NCBI RefSeq assembly: GCF_033096465.1
Contig: NZ_AP028156.1
Coordinates: 298,501-362,500 of the forward strand
Direction of reading: 5' to 3'
DNA from: Blautia luti
GTDB lineage: Bacteria > Bacillota > Clostridia > Lachnospirales > Lachnospiraceae
Length of the DNA stretch: 64,000 bases
The notes beneath the pieces are model-generated. The model was not told the origin of the DNA. It saw nothing but the letters and a program-made list of their open reading frames with translations, and made no database searches. Made by a program: the position numbers and the translations under genes. Shown here piece after piece: positions 35,155 through 44,506 of the stretch; positions within the stretch are counted from its first letter, which is position 1; each line of letters begins with the position of its first letter.

Positions 35155-36138
35155 TTATTTTCCTCCTAAAAATATTTTCTGTATCCTGATATCCTTTCCC
35201 TCCAGCTTCACCATCCGGTAATTGCTGGCAATCCGGGAAAAGGTTCTCTCGGAATAGGTATCCGAGAAGTTCTCCAGTTTCAGATTTGTAGATATGATGG
35301 TGGATTTTCTGCGCATAATACGTTCGTTTATACACAAAAACAACTGGGACGAAACAAAGCTGTTGGTAAGTTCAGTTCCCAGGTCATCAATGATCAGCAG
35401 ATCGCTGTCAAACACAAATTCCTGTCCTTCTGTCTTGTCTCTGGAGAATTTCGAATCTGCCAGCAGATCAAACAGATCAAACGCGGAAAAGTACATAACG
35501 CAGTGTGCTGATTCCAGAAGCTCATGGGCGATACAGTGGGAAAGGAAAGTTTTACCCACGCCTGTATCTCCGTAGAGAAAGAGATTCTCGAAAGAACCAT
35601 CGAAATCCCGGACAAAGCCTCTGGCAATGTCATAAGCCCTCCTGGCTGTCTCTCTTTCGGTCAGCCCGGTGGCTTCGTTCTTCATTGTATCAGAATAGTA
35701 ATCAAAAGAAAAGTGTTCAAAGTTTTCTTTTTTGAGAATTTCTTTTAAATTGGACTGTGTGTAGAGCAGTTCAATCTCTGCTTTTTTGAAACAGGTGCAC
35801 TTCTGGCTGCCGATATAACCGGTATCCTGGCAGGCAGGACAGTCGTAGGGAAGCTCCAGATAATCCTCAGGATAAGAGTTGCAGACCAGCAGAGCATTCC
35901 GCTCCTGGGCCAGAAGGGAGATGGCTGCCTTCAGATCTTCCATGCTGGAAGACTCTCCCCCAAGGAGTGCCCGGGCTTTCTGTGCACTGAGGGAAGCCAC
36001 TTCTTCATCGATCTCCCTGATCCGGGGGATTTTCTCGTAAATCTCCTGTGTGCGTTCTTCCAGGATCCGTCGGTTCCTGGACTGGGTCTTGCTGTATTCT
36101 CTCATGATGGTATCATACTGATAATTCTGTAAAGGCAT
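35155..36138 (-). CDS. DnaC/DnaI-like replicative helicase loader
   Basis: 327 residues. An N-terminal helical part is followed by a zinc-finger-like set C100PAC103...C114TC116, then an AAA+ domain with Walker A GDTGVGKT (190-197), Walker B LLIIDDLGTE (about 247) and sensor ISTNL. This is the plan of B. subtilis DnaI, which loads DnaB-family helicase at the origin and at restarted forks. The start has AAAAGGAGG upstream. It lies 62 nt after the DnaD-like gene, which supports a primosome role over an IstB-type transposition helper. Confidence 0.9.
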   Translation of the reverse strand: MPLQNYQYDTIMREYSKTQSRNRRILEERTQEIYEKIPRIREIDEEVASLSAQKARALLGGESSSMEDLKAAISLLAQERNALLVCNSYPEDYLELPYDCPACQDTGYIGSQKCTCFKKAEIELLYTQSNLKEILKKENFEHFSFDYYSDTMKNEATGLTERETARRAYDIARGFVRDFDGSFENLFLYGDTGVGKTFLSHCIAHELLESAHCVMYFSAFDLFDLLADSKFSRDKTEGQEFVFDSDLLIIDDLGTELTNSFVSSQLFLCINERIMRRKSTIISTNLKLENFSDTYSERTFSRIASNYRMVKLEGKDIRIQKIFLGGK

Positions 36139-36199
36139 GAGATGCCTCCTTTTCTATTATAAGTATCTCTCGGCTGCTGGTTCAGAAAATCCGGCTTTA

Positions 36200-37297
36200 T
36201 TACTGATTCAGCAGTTTCTTCTCATATTCGTTAAAGTCGTACGTTCTCTGATGGAAGTTATTAAAACGGTTCTGGCTGGCTGCTTTCGGTGCCTGGTTTC
36301 GTCTGGCAGCTGCCTTCTCCAGCTTCTGTTTCTCGTGGGCGGCATCCAGCAGACGGATATCTGCCAGATTTCTTACATTTTTATTCTTCCATCCGGAAAG
36401 GATTTTATCCGCATACTGGAAACTGGGCTGTCCTGTGGAAAGAACGGTACGGCTACAGGCCTCCTGGATGATATCCATGGTAAAACCGTAATCCTTCAGC
36501 CAGGTATCCATCAGGGTCACTTCAGTATCCACAGGATTACGTCCGCTGATCCCCATTGCCTTCAGGATGGTGTAATAATCCTTCATGTAGCGGGAACTGG
36601 CTTCCTTCGCCATGGCCACAGTGGTGATGCCCTCCTGCGCCCATGCCAGGGCAACTGTTTCTATGTAACGGAGACTCTTATGTCCCCGGCTGACGCTGTA
36701 TTCGATCAGATACTCAATCAGGTCAGGGGAGAGCTTCAGTTCATCATAGAAAAACATGATCTTCTTCATCTCCCCCGGTGTGAGTGTCTTACCCAGGTAC
36801 TGTTCCGCGATATAAAGAAGCTGTACGATCTCATCATTCTGCTTCAGTTCCTTCACCCGGTCCGGAGTAAGGGTGGAAGAAGCAGAAGTCCGTGAAGTCC
36901 GGGGCTGTGCAGCATTCACTGTCTCAGATGAAGGTGAAACGGACGGGGATAAAGGAGATGCAGATGAGGAAACAGGTGTGGATACAGAAGTCTGTTTCAG
37001 CGGCGGCATGTTCAGGGTAATATCCGCAATGTCTTCATTGCTCCTGTAACTCAGGGTCAGAAGCTTCTCTTTCTCCCAGTATTTCAGGGCACGGACAATA
37101 TCTCTCTCTGTGCAGAAAAAGTGGTCTGCCATCTGCTCCAGACTGAAAGGAACAGAAACATCAGAAAGAAGCCTCAGAAGATAGATATAAACCTTTACAA
37201 ATTCTCCGTTGGCTTCGGGCATATAGTTGTCTATGAAATTATTGTTCAGAACAGTTACTCCCTGACCGGAGGACTGCTGCAGGGTGATCATAGCCAT
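36200..37297 (-). CDS. DnaD/DnaB-domain primosome protein
   Basis: 365 residues. The N-terminal ~100 residues form a winged-helix-like region (NGEFVKVYIYLLRLLSDVSVPF). A low-complexity Ser/Pro/Val linker follows (about 125-160), then two DnaB_2-like helical domains, seen as YIEQLGKTLTPGEMKKI-type sequence and a second copy beginning near TILKAMGISGRNP, each ending with a W-x-x-K/G stretch (WLKDYGFTMD, ILSGWKNKNV). DnaD-family proteins remodel DNA and recruit the helicase loader during initiation and restart. It heads the operon; upstream lie an extended -10 promoter and the DnaA-box cluster. Confidence 0.85.
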   Translation of the reverse strand: MAMITLQQSSGQGVTVLNNNFIDNYMPEANGEFVKVYIYLLRLLSDVSVPFSLEQMADHFFCTERDIVRALKYWEKEKLLTLSYRSNEDIADITLNMPPLKQTSVSTPVSSSASPLSPSVSPSSETVNAAQPRTSRTSASSTLTPDRVKELKQNDEIVQLLYIAEQYLGKTLTPGEMKKIMFFYDELKLSPDLIEYLIEYSVSRGHKSLRYIETVALAWAQEGITTVAMAKEASSRYMKDYYTILKAMGISGRNPVDTEVTLMDTWLKDYGFTMDIIQEACSRTVLSTGQPSFQYADKILSGWKNKNVRNLADIRLLDAAHEKQKLEKAAARRNQAPKAASQNRFNNFHQRTYDFNEYEKKLLNQ

Positions 37298-37324
37298 GGA
37301 TCCACACTCTCTTTCTAAAAAAGT

Positions 37325-37373
37325 GCATGCCCGCAGGCATGCGTTCGATCAGTTTATGATACCCTGAATTATA
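37325..37373 (-). promoter_or_regulatory. Promoter and leader hairpin of the dnaD-dnaC-prs operon
   Basis: On the minus strand TGCTATAAT (-10 at 37373-37368) gives an extended -10 promoter with a poor -35. The palindrome GCATGCC-CGCA-GGCATGC (37325-37342) lies in the leader. The DnaA-box cluster starts about 60 bp upstream of the -10. Confidence 0.55.
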
Positions 37374-37432
37374 GCACAACCTTTTTTAAAAGAGAATAGG
37401 GGATTTTTTCCGTGGATTATTCCACATATCTA

Positions 37433-37626
37433 TGTGGATAATGTGGAAAATGTGGATAAAGAAAAATCCATAAATTATGTGAAACTTGAAAAATGGCGAA
37501 TTTAAGGGAAAAATTCACAATTATGTAAGAGAAGATTGTCGAATTATGTTAAGCAAATTATGCACACGGAAATCCACAGCTATGCACAGCCTAAAATGTG
37601 TATAACGATGTGGATAATGTGGATAA
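37433..37626. promoter_or_regulatory. Cluster of six exact DnaA boxes
   Basis: Exact matches to TTATNCACA or its complement lie at 37433-37441, 37451-37459, 37558-37566 (reversed orientation), 37597-37605, 37609-37617 and 37618-37626. Single-mismatch copies are at 37442-37450 and 37580-37588. The last two exact boxes abut. AT-rich DNA follows (to about 37700). The cluster sits between the dnaD-type operon and the murC terminator. It is a likely DnaA binding region: autoregulatory, titrating, or origin-related. Confidence 0.8.
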
Positions 37627-37706
37627 GTCGGAAGACATGCGGAAATATACGAAAAATCAAAGGGGATAAATTGTTTATAACTTTGGGAAAATTTTCCATA
37701 AAAAAT

Positions 37707-37738
37707 GCAGGAACAGATGATAAGCGTTCTGTTCCTGC
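37707..37738 (-). terminator. murC terminator
   Basis: GCAGGAACAG and CTGTTCCTGC form a perfect 10-bp stem around a 12-nt loop, followed on the minus strand by a T-run, 24 nt after the murC stop. Confidence 0.85.
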
Positions 37739-37762
37739 GATAAAAAGTGTATTTGTTCTTTA

Positions 37763-39142
37763 TTATTTACCTAAAAGCTGTTCTCCGATGTTGACAACAT
37801 CTCCGGCTCCCATGGTGATCAGAAGATCCCCTTCTTTACAATTGGAAAGAAGATAATTCTCGATCTCGTCAAATGTAGGGAAGTATTCACATGGAGTGCC
37901 AAGCGCCTGAATCCGTTTCTGCAGATCCTCAGAGGAAATTCCCAGAGTATCTGTTTCCCTTGCAGCATAAATATCTGCCAATACCACGTGGTCTGCCAGG
38001 CTGAGTGCTTTGGCAAACTCCGGAAGAAGAGCTTTGGTACGGGTATATGTATGAGGTTGGAATACACACCATAATTTCTGATGTGGATAATTATGGGCTG
38101 CGTGTAACGTAGCTTCGATCTCAGTTGGATGATGTGCATAATCATCTATGATGGTAACACCTGCTACTTCGCCTTTGTACTGGAAACGGCGGTCAGTGCC
38201 TGTGAAGCTTCCAAGTCCTTTGATGATCACTTCTTCAGGAAGCTCCAGAAGATGTCCCAGAGCGATAGCAGCCAGGGCATTGGATACATTGTGGATACCC
38301 GGAACTTTCAGATAATAGCTGCCCACTTTTACGCCGTTGCGAAGTACACTGAAGGAAGCGTGGCCGTATTTGTCATAGGTAATGTCAGCAGCCTGGTAAT
38401 CTGCATCATGCTCCAGACCATAGGTGATGACTTTACATGGAAGATCACGGATAATATCTTCATATTTCGGAGTATCTGCATTGATGATCAGGGTTCCGTC
38501 TTCAGGAAGGAGTTCTGCGAATTTACGGAAAGAATGACGGATGTCATCAATATCCTTAAAGAAATCCAGATGGTCTGCATCCATGTTCAGGATAATGCTG
38601 ATCTTCGGGAAAAAGCTTAAAAAGCTGTTGGTGTATTCGCATGCTTCTGTGACAAAAGTTTCAGATTCACCTACGCGGATATTTCCGCCGATGGCAGGAA
38701 GGATTCCTCCCACACTGATGGTCGGATCACATTTTCCCTCCAGAAGGATATGGGATACCATGGAAGTAGTAGTAGTTTTTCCATGGGTTCCGGAAATAGC
38801 GATAGGAGTATCATAGTTGCGCATGATCTGGCCAAGCAGTTCCGCACGTGTAAGCATGGGGAGACCCTTTTCCTTCGCACAGGCGAATTCAGGATTGTCC
38901 GGATGTATGGCTGCGGTGTAGACAACAACTTCTACGTCGTCTGTAATATTGGAAGCACGCTGTCCGTAATAAATCCTGGCACCTTTTTTCTCAAGGGCCT
39001 GTGTCAGCGGGCTGGATTTGGCATCTGAGCCGGAGATGATGAAATCCTCACCCAGAAGGATCTCAGCCAGACCGCTCATACTGATTCCACCTATGCCGAT
39101 AAAATGGACATGAAGCGGTTTATGAAAATCTATCTGATACAT
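37763..39142 (-). CDS. murC: UDP-N-acetylmuramate-L-alanine ligase
   Basis: 459 residues. It adds L-Ala to UDP-MurNAc, the first amino-acid step of peptidoglycan precursor synthesis in the cytoplasm. Motifs: HFIGIGGISMSGLAE at the N-terminus (UDP-binding), the ATP loop AISGTHGKTTTTSM, and DYAHHPTEI, all typical of MurC. AAGGAGAT precedes the ATG. It is a single gene with its own terminator and probably its own promoter (TATAAT-like sequence around 39170 on the minus strand). Confidence 0.97.
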   Translation of the reverse strand: MYQIDFHKPLHVHFIGIGGISMSGLAEILLGEDFIISGSDAKSSPLTQALEKKGARIYYGQRASNITDDVEVVVYTAAIHPDNPEFACAKEKGLPMLTRAELLGQIMRNYDTPIAISGTHGKTTTTSMVSHILLEGKCDPTISVGGILPAIGGNIRVGESETFVTEACEYTNSFLSFFPKISIILNMDADHLDFFKDIDDIRHSFRKFAELLPEDGTLIINADTPKYEDIIRDLPCKVITYGLEHDADYQAADITYDKYGHASFSVLRNGVKVGSYYLKVPGIHNVSNALAAIALGHLLELPEEVIIKGLGSFTGTDRRFQYKGEVAGVTIIDDYAHHPTEIEATLHAAHNYPHQKLWCVFQPHTYTRTKALLPEFAKALSLADHVVLADIYAARETDTLGISSEDLQKRIQALGTPCEYFPTFDEIENYLLSNCKEGDLLITMGAGDVVNIGEQLLGK

Positions 39143-39370
39143 AATATAATCTCCTTAGAATTATTTTCGTATATTATACATCCTGCACCGTGAAATGAAA
39201 AGTCTTTACTTAAAATAATATTCCTCTGTTAATGTCAAAAAATACAAAAAAAGATCGAATATATATGAAAAATGCATAATAGTATAGAGAAATATGAAAG
39301 CATTTCCACATATAACGTATGCAATAATTCTAAAAAAAATAAAAATCAGGAAGAAAAATTGTAAATAATG

Positions 39371-39399
39371 TTCACTAATACTTCCATGTGTGCTATAAT
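39371..39399 (+). promoter_or_regulatory. glgCD promoter
   Basis: TTCACT (39371-39376), 17-bp spacer and TATAAT (39394-39399) with an extended TGC just before it. It lies 29 bp ahead of the glgC start. Confidence 0.6.
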
Positions 39400-39428
39400 G
39401 AAAAATCATAACTACAAGAGGTGATTGC

Positions 39429-40706
39429 ATGATTAAGAAAGAAATGATAGCTATGCTTCTAGCTGGCGGCCAGGGCAGCAGGCTGGGTGTACTGACAGAA
39501 AAAGTAGCAAAACCTGCAGTTGCTTTTGGTGGGAAATACCGTATCATAGACTTCCCCTTAAGTAACTGCATTAACTCGGGTATCGATACAGTAGGTGTTC
39601 TGACACAGTATCAGCCACTTCGGTTGAATACTCACATCGGCATTGGTATCCCGTGGGATCTCGACAGAAATGAAGGTGGTGTAACTGTACTTCCGCCTTA
39701 TGAAAAAAGTACAAGCAGTGAGTGGTATACAGGAACGGCCAACGCGATCTTCCAGAATATGGATTACATGGAGCAGTATAATCCGGACTATGTTCTGATC
39801 TTATCCGGTGACCATATCTATAAGATGGATTATGAAGTAATGCTTGATTTTCATAAAGCGAATAAAGCAGATGTAACCATCGCTTGTATGCCGGTGCCTA
39901 TGGAGGAAGCAAGCAGGTTTGGGATCATGGTAACAGATGACATGGGAAGGATCACGGAATTCGAGGAGAAACCGGAGCATCCAAGCAGTAATCTGGCATC
40001 CATGGGTATCTATATTTTCAGCTGGCCTGCTTTGAAAGAGGCTCTCATTTCCCTGAAGAATCAGAATGGCTGCGATTTCGGCAAGCACATCCTTCCATAT
40101 TGTAAGGAGAAGGGAGAGAGACTTTTCGCCTATGAATACAATGGATACTGGAAAGATGTAGGTACTCTTGGTTCTTATTGGGAAGCCAATATGGAGCTGA
40201 TTGATATTATTCCGGAGTTTAATCTGTATGAGGAATTCTGGAAGATCTATACGAAAGGGGATATTATTCCTCCTCAGTATATTGCTGCAGATGCAGTTAC
40301 AGACAGATGCCTGATCGGTGAAGGTGCGGAAATCTACGGAGAAGTACATAATTCCGTGATCGGACCGAATGTTGTCATCGGTAAGGGCAGTGTGATCCGC
40401 GATTCCATCATTATGCGTAATTCTACAGTGGGAGAGGAAGTACAGATGGACAAGGCGATCATTGCCGAGGATGTTAACATCGGTAATCATGTTGTACTTG
40501 GCTGCGGAGAAGAAGCGCCCAATGTGCTGAAACCTGCAGTATACGCTTTCGGACTGGCTACAGTAGGAGAGCGCAGCGTGATCCCGGACAATGTAAGGAT
40601 CGGTAAGAATACCGCCATATCAGGAGTAACAACTGCCGCAGACTATCCGGACGGAGAGCTTGCAGGCGGACAGGTAATAGCAGCAAAGGACGGTGACCAG
40701 GAATGA
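39429..40706 (+). CDS. glgC: Glucose-1-phosphate adenylyltransferase
   Basis: 425 residues. It makes ADP-glucose from glucose-1-phosphate and ATP, the committed step of glycogen synthesis. The nucleotide-binding signature [20 protein letters not shown] and substrate sites GTANAIFQN and FEEKP are intact, and the C-terminal left-handed beta-helix hexapeptides ([16 protein letters not shown]) are present. AAGAGGTGA precedes the ATG. Its stop overlaps the glgD start (ATGA). GlgC and GlgD form a heterotetramer in Firmicutes. Confidence 0.96.
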   Translation: MIKKEMIAMLLAGGQGSRLGVLTEKVAKPAVAFGGKYRIIDFPLSNCINSGIDTVGVLTQYQPLRLNTHIGIGIPWDLDRNEGGVTVLPPYEKSTSSEWYTGTANAIFQNMDYMEQYNPDYVLILSGDHIYKMDYEVMLDFHKANKADVTIACMPVPMEEASRFGIMVTDDMGRITEFEEKPEHPSSNLASMGIYIFSWPALKEALISLKNQNGCDFGKHILPYCKEKGERLFAYEYNGYWKDVGTLGSYWEANMELIDIIPEFNLYEEFWKIYTKGDIIPPQYIAADAVTDRCLIGEGAEIYGEVHNSVIGPNVVIGKGSVIRDSIIMRNSTVGEEVQMDKAIIAEDVNIGNHVVLGCGEEAPNVLKPAVYAFGLATVGERSVIPDNVRIGKNTAISGVTTAADYPDGELAGGQVIAAKDGDQE

Positions 40707-41821
40707 GAGCGATAGGTATTATTTTGGCAGGCGGCAATAATAACCGCATGAGAGAATTATCCAACAAGAGAGCGATCGCGGCAATGCCTATTGCCGGAAG
40801 CTACAGAAGTATTGATTTTGCCCTGAGCAATATGGCAAGTTCTCATATACAGAAGGTGGCTGTTCTGACACAGTACAACGCCCGTTCCCTGAACGAACAT
40901 TTAAGTTCCTCGAAATGGTGGGATTTTGGCAGGAAACAGGGTGGCCTTTATGTGTTCACTCCGACCATTACGAAAGAAAACAGCTTATGGTATCAGGGAA
41001 CCGCAGATGCCATCTATCAGAATCTTCAGTTCCTGAAGAACAGCCATGAGCCTTATGTTGTCATTGCATCCGGCGATTGTATCTATAAGATGGATTACAA
41101 TAAAGTGCTGGAATATCATATAGCAAAGAGAGCGGATGTCACAGTGGTATGTACCACCTGTGAAAATCCGAAAGAGATCGAGCGCTTCGGCGTGCTCCGT
41201 ATGAATGAAGACTGTAGGATCGAGGAATTTGAGGAGAAACCGATGGTTTCTTCCTATAATACCATTTCTACAGGTATTTATGTGATCCGCAGAAGACAGC
41301 TGATCGAGCTGATCGAGAGGGCTGCTCAGGAAGGCAGACATGATTTCGTTCAGGATATTTTGATCCGTTATAAGAATCTGAAGAGGATCTATGGATATAA
41401 GATTGATACATACTGGAGCAATATCTCCACTGCAGAAGCATATTACAGGACCAATATGGACTTCCTGAAACCTGATATCCGTAAGTTCTTCTTTAAACAG
41501 GAACCAACCATCAAAACCAAGATCGATGATCTTCCGCCTGCAAAGTACAATCCTGGCGCACAGGTCAGAAACAGTCTGGTGGCAAGCGGCTGTATCATCA
41601 ATGGTACAGTAGAGAATTCAGTTCTCTTTAAAGACGTTTTTGTAGGTAATAACTGCGTTATTAAGAATTCCGTGATCTTGAACAATGTATATCTGGGAGA
41701 CAATACCCATATTGAGAACTGCATTGTTGAAAGCCGGGATACCATCCGTGCAAATTCGTATTACTGCGGCGAAGACGGAGTGAAGATCGTCGTAGAGAAA
41801 AATGAGCGCTATGCATTATAA
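40703..41821 (+). CDS. glgD: GlgD, regulatory subunit of glucose-1-phosphate adenylyltransferase
   Basis: 372 residues, homologous to GlgC but with a changed active-site loop ([17 protein letters not shown] in place of GGQGSRL...KVAKP). This marks GlgD, which has little activity itself and stimulates GlgC. The C-terminal beta-helix is present but shorter. It overlaps glgC by four bases, so the two subunits are translationally coupled. Further glycogen genes (glgA, glgB, glgP) are not in the window. Confidence 0.95.
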   Translation: MRAIGIILAGGNNNRMRELSNKRAIAAMPIAGSYRSIDFALSNMASSHIQKVAVLTQYNARSLNEHLSSSKWWDFGRKQGGLYVFTPTITKENSLWYQGTADAIYQNLQFLKNSHEPYVVIASGDCIYKMDYNKVLEYHIAKRADVTVVCTTCENPKEIERFGVLRMNEDCRIEEFEEKPMVSSYNTISTGIYVIRRRQLIELIERAAQEGRHDFVQDILIRYKNLKRIYGYKIDTYWSNISTAEAYYRTNMDFLKPDIRKFFFKQEPTIKTKIDDLPPAKYNPGAQVRNSLVASGCIINGTVENSVLFKDVFVGNNCVIKNSVILNNVYLGDNTHIENCIVESRDTIRANSYYCGEDGVKIVVEKNERYAL

Positions 41822-41867
41822 AAACAGCCGGATAGACTCGGTGAATTGAAAGGAGCTAGTAAATAGT

Positions 41868-42158
41868 ATGAATATTACTGACGTGCGTGTGAGAAAAGTG
41901 GCAAAAGAAGGAAAGATGAAAGCAGTTGTTTCCATTACAATTGATGATGAGTTTGTAGTACATGATATTAAAGTGATCGAAGGAGAAAAAGGTTTATTTA
42001 TCGCTATGCCGAGCCGTAAGGCTACTGACGGTGAGTACAGAGATATTGCTCATCCGATCAACTCTGCGACACGTGACCGTATCCAGGGGATCATCCTTGG
42101 CAAGTATGAAGAAGTAATGGCAGCAGAACCGGAAGTGGAAGAAGCTGCAGCTGAATAA
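41868..42158 (+). CDS. spoVG: SpoVG, RNA-binding regulator
   Basis: 96 residues, nearly all matching Spo[13 protein letters not shown], then [24 protein letters not shown] and [13 protein letters not shown]. SpoVG is a small site-specific RNA/DNA-binding protein that affects septation, sporulation and, in pathogens, virulence. The C-terminus is acidic. GAAAGGAGCT precedes the ATG. It follows glgD by 46 nt and may be read through from it; a terminator lies downstream. Confidence 0.96.
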   Translation: MNITDVRVRKVAKEGKMKAVVSITIDDEFVVHDIKVIEGEKGLFIAMPSRKATDGEYRDIAHPINSATRDRIQGIILGKYEEVMAAEPEVEEAAAE

Positions 42159-42190
42159 CGAATCATATAAAAACTGTTCAGGCAGATATA

Positions 42191-42230
42191 AAAGGGCATT
42201 GTTTCCAGTGAAGGGAGGCAATGCCTTTCT
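42191..42230 (+). terminator. spoVG terminator
   Basis: AAAGGGCATTG and CAATGCCTTT pair (one bulge) around a partly paired centre; a short T-rich end follows. It lies 33 nt after the spoVG stop. Confidence 0.65.
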
Positions 42231-42300
42231 TACTGACAGGATCCGTTTTTGAAGAAACTATGAAATATTACGTAATTATTACAGAAGTTAATAAAAAGTG

Positions 42301-42328
42301 TTGATTTTTTTACGAAACCTGTTATACT
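42301..42328 (+). promoter_or_regulatory. Promoter of the coiled-coil/3D-domain gene
   Basis: TTGATT (42301-42306) and TATACT (42323-42328) with a 16-bp spacer, 80 bp ahead of the ATG. Confidence 0.6.
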
Positions 42329-42407
42329 TACCTTCAGAATAAGTTGAAAAAGATTTGTCATTAGATTAAGAAACTAAGAAGATTTATATTTGAAAGGTGA
42401 TTTATTT

Positions 42408-43703
42408 ATGAAGAAAAAAGCTATTTCATTACTGCTGGCAGGAATTCTTACGTTTTCCATGGGAACTCCTGTATTCGCGACAGAGAGTGAAATTGCAGAT
42501 ATGCAGGCACAGAAACAGGAAGCAGAATCGAATCTTGCGCAGACCCAGTCTGATATCAGCAGCATGGAGAGCAAGAAGCAGGAGCTGGAGAGCTATTTGG
42601 CTGACCTGAATACTCAGTATGAAGAACTGACCAACACGATTTCTGAATTAAGTATCCAGGCCGGTGAGAAAGAAAACCAGCTGAAACAGATCCGTGCAGA
42701 GTTAAAGAAAGCGAAGAAAGCTGAGAAGAAACAGTACGAAGATATGAAACTCCGTATCCAGTATATGTATGAGAACGGCGGCACTTCCGCTCTGGAAACC
42801 CTTCTTTCTTCTAAGGATCTGGCAGAGTTCCTGAATAATGCAGAGAGTGTTTCGAAGATTTCACAGTATGACAGAAATATGCTGGATAAATATGTGAACC
42901 TCCAGAACAACATTCAGGAGCAGGAAACAGCAGCAGAAGAGGAGAAACAGTCCATAGACGCACTTCTTGCAGAGCGCTCTTCCAAGAAGCAGGAAGTTCA
43001 GGAACTGACAGCAAGCACAAGCGATAATATTGCATCTTACGTGGATCAGATCAGTGCAAGCCAGGAAGAGGCGGCAGCCCTTACAGAGCAGATCAATAAT
43101 GCAGATAACAGCATCGCACTTCTGGTACAGCAGGCAGAAGAAGAAAAGGCAGCCAGAGAAGCAGCAGAGGCGAAGGCAGCAGAAGAAGCAGCTGCACAGG
43201 CAGAAGAGAGCAATGATGCAGAAGAGAGTTCATCACAGGATGAAGACACATCCGAAGATTATGTTGAGGATACTGTCAGCGAAGACATACCAGAGGATAC
43301 TTCTGATGAGGAATGTACAGAAGAAACAGACAGTAGCGACGATTCCGAAGATGCAGATACCAGTTCTGATTCAGAAGCAGCCTCTGAGGAACAGACATCT
43401 TCTGAGAGTTCTGATTCCAGCCAGGGGAAATACCTTGGAAACTTTACATTGACAGCTTACTGTAACTGCGCACAGTGCTGCGGTACAGCCGGAAACCTTA
43501 CTGCAAGTGGTACAGTACCTACGGCAGGACGTACAGTAGCCATGGCAGGGGTTCCTTTCGGAACACAGCTTCTGATCAATGGAACGGTTTATACAGTGGA
43601 GGATCTGGGTACTCCTTACGGACATGTGGATATTTACTTTGATAATCACTCTGATGCCTTAAGCTTCGGATTACAGACAGCAGAGGTTTATCAGCTGAAT
43701 TAA
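42408..43703 (+). CDS. Secreted coiled-coil protein with C-terminal 3D domain
   Basis: 431 residues from ATG 42408 (AAAGGTGA upstream). A signal peptide ends near PVFATES. Residues ~25-255 form long coiled coils like the PcsB/CwlO N-terminal region that is controlled by FtsEX. A Ser/Asp/Glu-rich linker follows (about 255-340). The last ~85 residues are a 3D domain (FTLTAYCNCAQCCGTAG, VAMAGVPFGTQ, HVDIYFDNHSDA), related to MltA-type lytic transglycosylases and Bacillus YocH. It should cut peptidoglycan during growth or division. Its own promoter and terminator flank it. Confidence 0.88.
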   Translation: MKKKAISLLLAGILTFSMGTPVFATESEIADMQAQKQEAESNLAQTQSDISSMESKKQELESYLADLNTQYEELTNTISELSIQAGEKENQLKQIRAELKKAKKAEKKQYEDMKLRIQYMYENGGTSALETLLSSKDLAEFLNNAESVSKISQYDRNMLDKYVNLQNNIQEQETAAEEEKQSIDALLAERSSKKQEVQELTASTSDNIASYVDQISASQEEAAALTEQINNADNSIALLVQQAEEEKAAREAAEAKAAEEAAAQAEESNDAEESSSQDEDTSEDYVEDTVSEDIPEDTSDEECTEETDSSDDSEDADTSSDSEAASEEQTSSESSDSSQGKYLGNFTLTAYCNCAQCCGTAGNLTASGTVPTAGRTVAMAGVPFGTQLLINGTVYTVEDLGTPYGHVDIYFDNHSDALSFGLQTAEVYQLN

Positions 43704-43728
43704 TAAAGTTACATAAACAATCGGTGAA

Positions 43729-43757
43729 AAGAATCCTGGCAGTCAGGATTCTTTTTT
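43729..43757 (+). terminator. Terminator after the 3D-domain gene
   Basis: AAGAATCCTG and CAGGATTCTT form a perfect 10-bp stem with a 5-nt loop, followed by a T-run. Confidence 0.85.
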
Positions 43758-43810
43758 GCAGTGAGGGATTTTTAGAGGATCGAGAACAGAAGAATTGGAG
43801 AGGGAAGATC

Positions 43811-44506
43811 ATGAGGATTTGTGGATTTAATAAAACGACACTTCTGGATTATCCGGGAAAAGTAGCCAGCACCATATTTCTGGGAGGCTGTAATTTCCGC
43901 TGTCCGTTTTGCCAGAACAGTGTGCTGGTGGTGGATCCTGGGCAGCAGCCGGACTATGAACAGGATGAGATTCTTGCATTTCTGAAAAAGAGAAAAGGGA
44001 TTCTGGACGGGGTGTGTATTTCAGGAGGCGAACCTACACTGGCAGATGATCTGGAAGATTTTCTGGGAAAGATAAAAGAACTGGGATATGAGATAAAACT
44101 GGATACCAATGGAACCCGCCCGGAAATAGTGAAAGATCTGGCCCGAAAGGGTCTTATTGATAAAGTGGCTATGGATATCAAAGCCTGTCCATCCAATTAT
44201 CCGGCACTGTCCGGAATTTCACACCCGGATATGGAAAAGATCAGAGAAACTGCAGAGTTTCTGCTGCACGGTTCACTGGATTATGAATTTCGCACAACTG
44301 TCGTAAAGGAACTACATACGGAAAATGACTTCCGGGAGATCGGACAGTGGCTGAAAGGAGCCAAAGCCTATTACCTGCAGGCATATAAGGACTCAGAGGG
44401 AGTCCTTAAGCCTGGGTTTGGCAGTTACAGCAGGGAGGAACTGGAAGGATTTTGCAAAGTTTTGCGGGAAAACATCCAGTCAGTGGAAATTCGGGGCATT
44501 GACTAA
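43811..44506 (+). CDS. nrdG: Anaerobic ribonucleotide reductase-activating protein, NrdG-type radical SAM enzyme
   Basis: 231 residues from ATG 43811 (GGAGAGGGAAG upstream). The radical-SAM cluster motif is GGCNFRCPFCQNS (CxxxCxxC, about residues 27-34), with SGGEPTL and LDTNGTRPE as further SAM-site motifs. It belongs to the shorter NrdG-like activases that install a glycyl radical on class III ribonucleotide reductase. No nrdD gene lies beside it, so the target could also be another glycyl-radical enzyme. Its last 27 bp overlap the opposing DUF6128-like gene. Confidence 0.85.
   Translation: MRICGFNKTTLLDYPGKVASTIFLGGCNFRCPFCQNSVLVVDPGQQPDYEQDEILAFLKKRKGILDGVCISGGEPTLADDLEDFLGKIKELGYEIKLDTNGTRPEIVKDLARKGLIDKVAMDIKACPSNYPALSGISHPDMEKIRETAEFLLHGSLDYEFRTTVVKELHTENDFREIGQWLKGAKAYYLQAYKDSEGVLKPGFGSYSREELEGFCKVLRENIQSVEIRGID

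Noticed and set aside
35155..36138. IstB-type transposition helper instead of helicase loader
   Set aside because: Zinc-finger set, adjacency to a DnaD-like gene and absence of any transposase favour DnaC/DnaI.
37380..37762. Chromosomal origin oriC
   Set aside because: DnaA boxes and AT-rich DNA are present, but dnaA, dnaN, rpmH and recF are absent, and Firmicute origins normally flank dnaA.
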